Assembly: GCA_945866245.1 (NCBI GenBank)
Contig: CAMBGW010000030.1
Location: 1-9,734 of the forward strand
Direction: 5' to 3'
Length of the DNA stretch: 9,734 bases
DNA from: Verrucomicrobia subdivision 6 bacterium
GTDB lineage: Bacteria > Verrucomicrobiota > Verrucomicrobiia > Methylacidiphilales > Verrucolacustridaceae
The position numbers and the translations under genes are program-made. This document shows, piece by piece, positions 1 through 6,327 of the stretch. Position 1 is the stretch's first letter; each line of letters opens with the position of its first letter. The notes under the pieces were generated by a model that did no database searches, had not been told where the DNA came from, and saw nothing but the letters and a program-made list of their open reading frames with translations.

Positions 1-1727
1 GCGCGAACCGATTCGCGCTCTTTTCTTAAGGGAGAAATTAGAGAGCCAATGACCACCAATCCCGACTCTGCCATCAGTTTTGCCACCTCCCCTGCTCGCC
101 GGATATTTTCGGCACGATCTGTCATGCTAAAGCCCAAGTCCGCACACAAGCCGTGCCTCAAATTATCCCCGTCCAGTATCATGGTTCCGATTCCCCGTCG
201 AAAGAGCAGACTCTCAAGAGCCACAGCGAGAGTTGACTTGCCCGATCCAGATAATCCAGTCAGCCAGATGACCGCCCCCTCATGGCCAAAGTGACCTGCG
301 CGCGCCTCTTGGGAAACTCTCCCCTCTGTCCAAGTCAAATGTTCTCCTGTAACCGCCTTGGCTAAAGTGGATGGATACTCGGCGAAGGTAATAATGCCGC
401 CCCCTCCAATTCTGGGCCCCCTCTGTAAAGCAAACCTGCCAGTCGCGGAAACTTTCTCATGGGCATCATAAACCAAGGGTCGGCGGCACCGGATCCTCAC
501 TTCCGCCACCTCAAAGCGCCCCACCTCCTCGCGAGCATCATTGACCGCCTCTAATTTTTCCGCATCCACCACACGGTCGATCGATACAATCCTTGCCTCA
601 ACCGTTTGCGTTCCTAATCGAAGCGTGACCGGGGCTTGCAAACGCAGAGGCTCGATATCCAGCCAAAAGATCCTCGCACGTACCTCTCTGGACTCGACAG
701 GGGGATTGTCCTGTAAAGCGCCCACATGACCCCTTTCGACAAAAATCTGCTCCTCCAATGTTACGGCGACACTATGACCAGGCCCGACATCCCGCAGGGG
801 TGTCTCCTCACCCCACGACTCGATTGATTTAATTTTGCTCGTTTTTCGATCAGGAAAGAAAACAACAGGGTCTCCCACACGAATTCTTCCGCTTTCTAGC
901 TTACCGGCAATCACCCTGCGTGAATCAAACCGATATACATCCTGAATGCTGAAGCGTAGGGGGCCCTCACTCTTGGCCTGCACTTTACCCGCACCCGCTA
1001 AAAGGGCTTCCAGGAGTGTCGGCCCTTTCCACCAGGACAAGTTTTTTTCATCCCGTCGCATCACCGTCGCTCCTTCACGAGCTGAGATCGGGATAACCTC
1101 GCGGGGGGTAATCTTCAGCCCTCCTAAATAGTCGCGAATCTCTTTTTCCAGCGTGCGAAAACGATCCTCTTTCCACCCCACTAAATCCATTTTGTTTACG
1201 GCAACGATGACACGGGAGACCCCCAAAAGAGACAAGAGAAGACCATGTCTTCGGGTCTGCTCCTTTAAACCCTCTTGCGCATCGATCAGTAAAATGGCCT
1301 CTTCTGCCGCGGCCGCGCCCGTCACCATGTTTTTAATAAATTCGCGATGACCTGGGGCATCGATAATTTCAAAGGACTGACCTTGGTAACGAAAACCGAT
1401 CCGCGTTGTATCGATTGTAATATTTTGTGCCTGCTCCTCCAGAAATGCGTCCAGCAGGAAGGCATACTCCAGCGGCATTCCCTCCTCCCGTGAGGCTTTT
1501 TCCGCTGCTTCTAGCTTCCCCTCAGGCAGTGATCCCGTGTCCGCCAAAAGCCGACCAATCAGAGTCGACTTCCCGTGATCCACATGTCCCACAACCACAA
1601 TACTTGTGCGGGGTTCTTCTGGACCGCCTGCGGCTCGAGCTCCCCCTTGCCTCTTTGGAAAAAAGGCTGCGACATAATCCGCAGGTACCGGCTTAGGAGC
1701 CGGAGGCATGACGACACCTTGGCTCAC
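1..1727 (-). CDS. cysNC: Bifunctional sulfate adenylyltransferase GTPase subunit / APS kinase (CysN-CysC fusion), 3' end cut by window edge
   Basis: The reading frame is open from a GTG at 1727 to base 3, giving 575 visible codons with no stop. The N-terminal part is a translation-factor-type GTPase: G1 GHVDHGKS (residues 47-54), G3 DAPGH (123-127), G4 NKMD (178-181) and a G5-like ISAREG (215-219 region), followed by beta-barrel domains to about residue 450. A second P-loop, GLSGSGKST (491-499), then DGDNLRHGL (519-527), RAENIRR (538-544) and the ISP serine (S565) identify APS kinase. By family knowledge the CysN part drives ATP sulfurylation with CysD by GTP hydrolysis, and the CysC part phosphorylates APS to PAPS in the cytoplasm. 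Roughly the last 80-90 residues of CysC lie outside the window. The GTG start gives a 4-base GTGA overlap with the cysD stop and has AAGGA (1733-1737) five bases upstream; an in-frame ATG at 1709 is the alternative. The first 40 residues are a Pro/Ala/Gly-rich tail without recognised function. Confidence 0.93.
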   Translation of the reverse strand, partial: MSQGVVMPPAPKPVPADYVAAFFPKRQGGARAAGGPEEPRTSIVVVGHVDHGKSTLIGRLLADTGSLPEGKLEAAEKASREEGMPLEYAFLLDAFLEEQAQNITIDTTRIGFRYQGQSFEIIDAPGHREFIKNMVTGAAAAEEAILLIDAQEGLKEQTRRHGLLLSLLGVSRVIVAVNKMDLVGWKEDRFRTLEKEIRDYLGGLKITPREVIPISAREGATVMRRDEKNLSWWKGPTLLEALLAGAGKVQAKSEGPLRFSIQDVYRFDSRRVIAGKLESGRIRVGDPVVFFPDRKTSKIKSIESWGEETPLRDVGPGHSVAVTLEEQIFVERGHVGALQDNPPVESREVRARIFWLDIEPLRLQAPVTLRLGTQTVEARIVSIDRVVDAEKLEAVNDAREEVGRFEVAEVRIRCRRPLVYDAHEKVSATGRFALQRGPRIGGGGIITFAEYPSTLAKAVTGEHLTWTEGRVSQEARAGHFGHEGAVIWLTGLSGSGKSTLAVALESLLFRRGIGTMILDGDNLRHGLCADLGFSMTDRAENIRRAGEVAKLMAESGLVVIGSLISPLRKERESVR

Positions 1728-2527
1728 ATGAATCCTTTCGCCCGCAATTTTTGCATGGCATTGCGTTCATGATGATCCTGTGCCCGACCAGCCCTTTCCG
1801 AGGTCTTGGTGACCTTTAACTCCTCCACAATGCCCTCCAAGGTGTCGACCGAACTTTCGATCGATTTGGTAATAGGCCAGCATCCCAGCGACCGATATCG
1901 CCTCCCCCCCTGGGCAAAATACATTTTTGGAATGGGAATGCCCTCTCGTCTGACATACTCCCAAATATCTAATTCGGTCCAATCGAGGAGCGGCTGGACA
2001 CGCACATGCTCACCCGGCTTTACCGCGGTGGTGAACTGCCCCCAGAACTCGGGCGGTTGATCTCGATACTCCCACTCATTCTCGACCGTTCGGGGGGAAA
2101 AGTATCTCTCTTTAGCCCGTGTGGAATCCTCATCCCTACGAATTCCAGTAACCAAAGCATCCCAGCGATACTTGGCTAAGGCTTGCTGCAGGGCAGCTGA
2201 CTTCAATTCGTGCGTGACGGTGACTGGATCATGCGTTTCATACCCCACACCTCTTTTTCTTGCCTCCTCATTCACCATGACAATCAGGTCGATCTCATAA
2301 TGCTTTCGTGCCCACTCACGAAAGGCCAGCATTTCAGGAAATTCATACGTAGTGTCGATGTGGAGAAGCGGAAATGGGATCTTTCCCGCAAAGGCTTTTT
2401 TGGCCAACCAGATAAGTGTGTTTGAATCCTTGCCCATAGACCAAGGCATAGCCATATTCTTAAAATTCGCGAATGCCTCGCGAAGTATATAAATGCTCTG
2501 ATCTTCAAGGTGTTGCAAATATGACAT
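1724..2527 (-). CDS. cysD: Sulfate adenylyltransferase small subunit CysD
   Basis: This is the catalytic ATP sulfurylase subunit, making APS and pyrophosphate from ATP and sulfate with the CysN GTPase. The 267-residue form starts MSYLQHLEDQSIYILRE, which aligns in kind with the start of E. coli CysD. Visible family motifs are the PP-loop SMGKDS (30-35), FPLLHIDTTYEFPEM (52-66), GIRRDED...RA.ER (128-141), QPLLDWTELDIWEY (178-191), YRSLGC (211-216) and TSERAGRAQD (242-251), ending in KGFM. The frame is open 47 codons further upstream to an ATG at 2668, but that extension runs antisense through the start of cysH and shows no CysD-like sequence, so I reject it. No convincing Shine-Dalgarno sequence precedes the ATG at 2527. 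The gene overlaps cysNC by 4 bases (GTGA), so the two products are probably made in a coupled way. Confidence 0.95.
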   Translation of the reverse strand: MSYLQHLEDQSIYILREAFANFKNMAMPWSMGKDSNTLIWLAKKAFAGKIPFPLLHIDTTYEFPEMLAFREWARKHYEIDLIVMVNEEARKRGVGYETHDPVTVTHELKSAALQQALAKYRWDALVTGIRRDEDSTRAKERYFSPRTVENEWEYRDQPPEFWGQFTTAVKPGEHVRVQPLLDWTELDIWEYVRREGIPIPKMYFAQGGRRYRSLGCWPITKSIESSVDTLEGIVEELKVTKTSERAGRAQDHHERNAMQKLRAKGFM

Positions 2528-2567
2528 AAAAGATAGACTTTGTATGGTTTGCGCGTATATTGCAAGC
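2528..2567. promoter_or_regulatory. Compact divergent promoter region between cysD and cysH
   Basis: Only 40 bases separate the chosen cysD and cysH starts, so the promoters of both must overlap each other or the genes. On the plus strand TATATT (2556-2561) is a good -10 candidate, with TAGACT (2534-2539, 4 of 6 matches to TTGACA) 16 bases upstream. It would place the transcription start near 2568, on the A of the cysH ATG. On the minus strand TACAAA (2544-2539) with TTGCAA (2565-2560, spacer 15) is a weaker candidate. A TTGC-N9-GCAA inverted repeat (2549-2565) covers the cysH -10 and could be an operator, though four-base arms are weak. All of this is inference from short motifs. Confidence 0.35.
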
Positions 2568-3278
2568 ATGATTCTTGAAAAAACAAGCGGGGTCAATTTA
2601 AGCAAAGCCCGGCTTGCAGACCTAGAAAAGGAATCTCCCCAAGAGCGATTCGCCTGGGCGGTTCGCACTTATCCAGAAAAACTGGTGCTAACCACCTCCT
2701 TTGGGGCTCAGTCCGCCGCCTTCTTGCATATGGCGACGCAAGTAGAGCCCGATTTACCCATCATTTTCATCGATACCGGATACCACTTCCCGGAAACATT
2801 AGAATTTGCCCAACAGTTGACCAAAAAACTTGGCCTAAAGGTTCAAACCTATCGACCCCTGCAAACTCCTGCGGACATCGAGAAAAAGCACGGGCGCCTC
2901 TGGGAAATGGGCGCAGACGGAATGGAAAAGTTTCATGAAATCATACGGGTTGAGCCCCTTCGACGGGCCATGAAAGAGCTAAACCCGCTCCTTTGGATTG
3001 CAGGTCTACGTCGCACCACAACAGCCTCTCGAAAAGAGTTATCCATTCTCTCCCATGTCAATTCTCGTATCAAAATGCTGCCCATCCTCGATTGGACCGA
3101 TCGACAGGTCGGTGAATACCTGCAACAGCACTCACTCCCCTATCATCCTCTCTGGGCCAAAGGCTATGTCTCCATCGGCGACCGAGTGACAACGAAGCGT
3201 TTGGACGAAGTCACAGATCCTGCAGAGTTGAGACATTTTGGCGGCAAGCGGGAGTGCGGAATTCACGAGAAGGTCTAA
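2568..3278 (+). CDS. cysH: Phosphoadenosine phosphosulfate (PAPS) reductase CysH
   Basis: The 236-residue protein is a PAPS reductase-family enzyme, reducing PAPS to sulfite and PAP with thioredoxin or glutaredoxin as electron donor. Motifs in order are TTSFGAQSA (42-50, modified P-loop), FIDTGYHFPETLEF (67-80), IRVEPLRRAMKEL (126-138), GLRR (146-149), LPILDWTDRQVGEYL (171-185), HPLWAKGYVSIGDRVTT (193-209) and the catalytic KRECGIH (227-233, Cys230). It lacks the CC...CxxC cysteine pairs that bind 4Fe-4S in APS reductases; Cys230 is its only cysteine. PAPS is therefore the expected substrate, which agrees with the APS kinase domain fused to the neighbouring CysN. The frame also has an ATG at 2544, adding eight residues; I prefer 2568 because it sits at the predicted transcription start and leaves space for the cysD promoter. 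Neither ATG has a clear Shine-Dalgarno sequence. infA follows 51 bases downstream. Confidence 0.93.
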   Translation: MILEKTSGVNLSKARLADLEKESPQERFAWAVRTYPEKLVLTTSFGAQSAAFLHMATQVEPDLPIIFIDTGYHFPETLEFAQQLTKKLGLKVQTYRPLQTPADIEKKHGRLWEMGADGMEKFHEIIRVEPLRRAMKELNPLLWIAGLRRTTTASRKELSILSHVNSRIKMLPILDWTDRQVGEYLQQHSLPYHPLWAKGYVSIGDRVTTKRLDEVTDPAELRHFGGKRECGIHEKV

Positions 3279-3300
3279 GAAACGGAAAAAGATTTCAATC

Positions 3301-3337
3301 CCTGCCATACTCACCTAGGGTTTTAGGTTATGGCAGG
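3301..3337 (+). promoter_or_regulatory. RNA hairpin sequestering the infA translation start
   Basis: CCTGCCATA (3301-3309) is an exact reverse complement of TATGGCAGG (3329-3337), and nested inside it ACCTA (3313-3317) pairs with TAGGT (3324-3328). The transcript can thus fold into a 9-bp outer stem, a three-base bulge (CTC, 3310-3312), a 5-bp inner stem and a six-base loop (GGGTTT). The infA ATG (3330-3332) is wholly paired in the outer stem and the only purine-rich ribosome binding region is in the inner stem or loop. No T-run follows, so it is not a typical terminator. The pairing is seen directly; a role in translational control is inferred. Confidence 0.55.
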
Positions 3338-3587
3338 CGAAGTTGTTGAGGTAGAGGGAGTCGTAAAGTCGGTGCTGAAGGGCACTCTCTTTCGTGTCGA
3401 ACTTGTCAATGGTCACACCGTCCTAGCGCACATCTCAGGCAAAATGCGCAAGAACTACATTCGCCTGAATATCGGCAACAAGGTGAAGATGGAAATGTCT
3501 CCTTACGACCTAAGTAAAGGCAGAATCACCTACCGCATTCCTCCACCGTCCGCAGATGGCCAGCCTGTCGTTCCTGTTCCTCTCTAA
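3330..3587 (+). CDS. infA: Translation initiation factor IF-1
   Basis: This is a single S1/OB-fold protein that binds the ribosomal A site during initiation. The sequence is diagnostic: VEGVVKSVLKGTLFRVEL (8-25), NGHTVLAHISGKMRKNYIRL (27-46) and SPYDLSKGRI (57-66). Bacterial IF-1 is usually about 72 residues; this one has 85 because a Pro/Val-rich tail of about 14 residues follows the last strand. The ATG at 3330 is the normal family start. Its nearest possible Shine-Dalgarno sequences are TAGG two bases upstream or AGGG nine bases upstream, both inside a predicted hairpin. The gene lies 51 bases after cysH on the same strand, so it could be read from the cysH promoter; I see no convincing promoter of its own. 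Its TAA stop overlaps the TAG stop of the convergent GH1 gene. Confidence 0.96.
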   Translation: MAGEVVEVEGVVKSVLKGTLFRVELVNGHTVLAHISGKMRKNYIRLNIGNKVKMEMSPYDLSKGRITYRIPPPSADGQPVVPVPL

Positions 3588-5095
3588 ACAACATTCCCTT
3601 TCGCAATCATCTCCGCATACGCTTCCCAAGGCACATCCCCGCCCTCATCCCGAGCAATTCGGGCTAAATCTTTCGAGCCAAATTCAATCCCAAAGAGCCC
3701 AAACCTAGGGTCGTAAGTTCCCCATTCGTAATTGTCGGTAAGCGACCAGTGAAAGTATCCAATCAAGGGTAGCCCCTCTGCGGCTAGCTTTTGCACTTCC
3801 CCGACGTGCTGCCGGATAAAATAACTTCGGCTCTGCTGGTCAGTCCTCAGCGTGCACAACTCCCCCGGGTGGCATCTTCGCTCCGCCATCCCATTTTCTG
3901 CGATTAAAATAGGTAAGTTCGGATACTCAGTGGCATAACGCTCGACAAAGAAACGCAATCCTCGCGGCAACGCTTTCCAGTCCCACCACTTTGTCGTCAG
4001 ACTTTGTGTCAGCCATTCCCGAAGTCCTACCCGACCTAAACGCAAATCGGAAAAACTAGGCAGGCGGACCGCATTTCCGACAAAGGGGTCATAGTAATCG
4101 AATGAGATATAATCGACCACCGGTTCATCTCTTCTTTCCCTGACCAGCGCTACCAGTCGCGAAAAAGTGCTTTCGTTGAGGAATTTCCGGCTCAGCCCAT
4201 GCTGAATCTGCTTAATCAATTCGCCGACCGCTTCTGAAAAAAGCCCGTGATGCGGGAAATCCATCGCCCGGTAGGCACGAGTAAATTCACGATAGCGGTC
4301 GGTCAAAAAAGCCAAGATAGGCTCGTTTCCCTCCGTGACCCTCGCCCCCTCCAAGACATCCAACAACATCTTATCCATCCAATACAAATCACTGGCAAAG
4401 TTATTAAAAGTAAGCTTCGGCTTTCCCCATTCGGGATGCTCCGCATACAACGCGTGCATTTCGCGACGGACGCGAACGTGGGCTTCTAACATCGTCTGGA
4501 TGGCACAAAGAGCTGCAGCCCACCATGCACGACGGCCTGCTGGAAAAGCGCCCACATTATAAGTGCACGCCGCCAACATATTGGGCTCATTGATCGTAAT
4601 AAACCATGTGGGTGGAGCAACACCTCGTGCGCTTAGCTTTCGATTCATCACCTCCCAAAGTTTTCTCTCAAAGGCACTAAAGATATGGGGCGTGCTTTCC
4701 TCTAACCATGGATCGGCTCCCAACCACTGCGGGGTCGTAAAATGACAAAGGGTAATGAGCGGCTCGAGTTTACGAGCACGCAGAGCACAAATCATCTCGA
4801 CATATCTTTCAATTGCCGCCTCCTGAAACTCAGCGGGCGGAGCTTCCGGTTGAATTCTCGTCCAGTCCACCCCTAAGCGATATCCCGTCAGCCCCATCAT
4901 CTCGGCGCGGTCAAAATCCTCCTCATATCGATTCCAGAAATCGACCGATCGCCCTGAACGGGCCACCTTTCCCGACCTCTCCCAAGCAGCCCAATTATTT
5001 TGCGGCTCTCCCTCCCCATTGTATCCCCCCTCATGCTGGTAAGGGCAGGAGGATACTCCCCACAAAAACTTCTCACCAAAACGGCCCGCCCTCAT
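3584..5095 (-). CDS. Glycoside hydrolase family 1 beta-glycosidase
   Basis: The 503-residue protein is a GH1 retaining beta-glycosidase with a (beta/alpha)8 barrel across its full length. Visible family features are FLWGVSSCPYQHEGG near the N-terminus (Q20 and H21 in the sugar-binding site), GVDWTRIQPE (75-84), HFTTPQW (118-124), the acid/base motif TINEP with Glu170, the nucleophile motif IAENG with Glu400, and HWSLTDNYEWGTYDPRFG (449-466) near the C-terminus. All catalytic residues are present, so it should be active. There is no signal peptide or membrane helix, suggesting a cytoplasmic or peripheral enzyme. The substrate cannot be read from the sequence; beta-glucosides or beta-galactosides are typical. 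Its ATG overlaps the stop of the upstream glycosyltransferase (ATGA), with a weak AGG ten bases before, so translation is probably coupled. Its TAG stop overlaps the infA stop from the other strand. Confidence 0.93.
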   Translation of the reverse strand: MRAGRFGEKFLWGVSSCPYQHEGGYNGEGEPQNNWAAWERSGKVARSGRSVDFWNRYEEDFDRAEMMGLTGYRLGVDWTRIQPEAPPAEFQEAAIERYVEMICALRARKLEPLITLCHFTTPQWLGADPWLEESTPHIFSAFERKLWEVMNRKLSARGVAPPTWFITINEPNMLAACTYNVGAFPAGRRAWWAAALCAIQTMLEAHVRVRREMHALYAEHPEWGKPKLTFNNFASDLYWMDKMLLDVLEGARVTEGNEPILAFLTDRYREFTRAYRAMDFPHHGLFSEAVGELIKQIQHGLSRKFLNESTFSRLVALVRERRDEPVVDYISFDYYDPFVGNAVRLPSFSDLRLGRVGLREWLTQSLTTKWWDWKALPRGLRFFVERYATEYPNLPILIAENGMAERRCHPGELCTLRTDQQSRSYFIRQHVGEVQKLAAEGLPLIGYFHWSLTDNYEWGTYDPRFGLFGIEFGSKDLARIARDEGGDVPWEAYAEMIAKGNVV

Positions 5096-6288
5096 CGCTT
5101 GCGTACCTGCTCGGCCATCTCCTCCTGCTGATCGCTATTCACTTCCACCGCGGTGTTATCGGACTCTCCTAGCAACGTTTTCACCACCGTTTCCGCAGCC
5201 TTCGGTCGACCCATCTCCCGCGCCGCCACCTTCATCCGATGAAGGCGGTCCGGATCGCCTAAAAGCCGTCCCACCTTGTACCCCAAGGTCGTAATCTCAT
5301 TACACTTAATCGCCACTCCCTTTTCTAAAAGCTGATCACTGTTTCGCTCTTCTTGTCCTGGAATTGGATCATAAATCGCCATCGGAAGGTGAGAGGCCAT
5401 CGCCTCAGCAGAGGTCATCCCCCCCGGCTTGCTGATCAATAAATCTGCCGCCGCCATCCATTCCGGCATATCTTCTACATAACCGTGTACTAAAAACTCA
5501 ACCCCTCCCGTGGAAGCTCGATTCACCTCCTGCTCAACTCTCGCTTTCGCCTCTGGATTCTTTCCACAAATCACTACCACTTGAACTTTTTGATTCAATT
5601 GCCGGAGCGATTTTACCACCTGCTCAGCAGGATTGACTCCCAAAGCACCCGCTGTTACTAAAATGACCAGTCGCTCAGGATGTAATCCCAACTTCTTTCG
5701 TAAACTCGGGCGGTCTGCCATACGCCCGAACTTGGGATCCACTGGAATACCGCTTACTGTGACCCGCTCAGCAGGAAGCCCGAGCTGCGTTAAATAGGCT
5801 TTCGTTTCATCGAGCGCGACAAAATATCTGTGAAAAGCACGAGAAAGCCACATCGCGTGAAAGTCGTAGTCGGTCACCACGATCGACAGCTTCGCTTGAA
5901 TCACTTTCTGGGTGATCAAATGCGAAATAATCTCCGCGGGCATAAAGTGAGTGCAGACAGTGATATCGGGTTGGAGCTTCGAGATTAAGCGCACGAGTGG
6001 ACGCGTATTTAGCCGATCCAAAAGTAAGCGCATCTTGTCGGTTTTCCACGGCTCATCGCTTTTGTCATACCACCAGCCCAAGAGAGTCGGTGCGTCCTGC
6101 ACTAACGTGAGGTAAAGCTTTGAGTAGAAGTCTCGAAATAGTTTATTGGTGAAAGAGAGCGCATCGACATTTACCACCTCGCCGACCCCTGGGGTATTTC
6201 TGCAGACCGTCTCAATCGCCGCCGCCGCTCGCACGTGCCCCGTTCCCGCACTGGCAGAAAGAATCAGAACCTTTTTCGCCTGTTTCAC
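5092..6288 (-). CDS. MGDG synthase/UgtP-type glycolipid glycosyltransferase (GT28-like)
   Basis: This 398-residue protein is a GT-B enzyme of the family that includes plant monogalactosyldiacylglycerol synthase and bacterial diglucosyldiacylglycerol synthase (UgtP). The N-terminal acceptor half has SASAGTGHVRAA (11-22), the family's glycine-rich loop, and TDYDFHAMWL (139-148). The C-terminal nucleotide-sugar half has a VTAGALGVNP loop (211-220), SKPGG (286-290) and PIPGQEERN (308-316), where GlcNAc transferase MurG-like enzymes bind UDP-sugar. By family knowledge it transfers a hexose from a UDP-sugar to diacylglycerol at the cytoplasmic membrane face; sugar and acceptor are not determinable here. 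The last 25 residues are a charged Glu/Gln-rich tail. The start is GTG, the first possible one in frame, without a clear Shine-Dalgarno. It lies 39 bases after the mutS stop and overlaps the GH1 start by 4 bases. Confidence 0.88.
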   Translation of the reverse strand: MKQAKKVLILSASAGTGHVRAAAAIETVCRNTPGVGEVVNVDALSFTNKLFRDFYSKLYLTLVQDAPTLLGWWYDKSDEPWKTDKMRLLLDRLNTRPLVRLISKLQPDITVCTHFMPAEIISHLITQKVIQAKLSIVVTDYDFHAMWLSRAFHRYFVALDETKAYLTQLGLPAERVTVSGIPVDPKFGRMADRPSLRKKLGLHPERLVILVTAGALGVNPAEQVVKSLRQLNQKVQVVVICGKNPEAKARVEQEVNRASTGGVEFLVHGYVEDMPEWMAAADLLISKPGGMTSAEAMASHLPMAIYDPIPGQEERNSDQLLEKGVAIKCNEITTLGYKVGRLLGDPDRLHRMKVAAREMGRPKAAETVVKTLLGESDNTAVEVNSDQQEEMAEQVRKR

Positions 6289-6327
6289 TTGTCTGAATTG
6301 TAGCTTTTTGCCGGCCCCGCGAAACCT

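Noticed and set aside
2528..2668. N-terminal extension of CysD to an ATG at 2668
   Set aside because: The added 47 residues are antisense to the cysH coding start and unlike CysD; the ATG at 2527 matches the family start.
2568..3278. CysH as an iron-sulfur APS reductase
   Set aside because: The CC and CxxC cysteine pairs are missing; only the cysteine of the ECGIH motif is present.
3301..3337. Inverted repeat before infA as a cysH transcription terminator
   Set aside because: No run of T follows the stem, and the right arm lies within the infA coding sequence, so a start-region structure is more likely.
4813..5172. Plus-strand 119-codon open frame across the GH1/glycosyltransferase junction
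   Set aside because: It is antisense to two well-supported genes and has no start signal or family resemblance.
6289..6327. Terminator or promoter between mutS and the glycosyltransferase
   Set aside because: The 39 bases hold a GC-rich stretch (GCCGGC) but no proper stem followed by T-run on the minus strand and no good -10/-35 pair.
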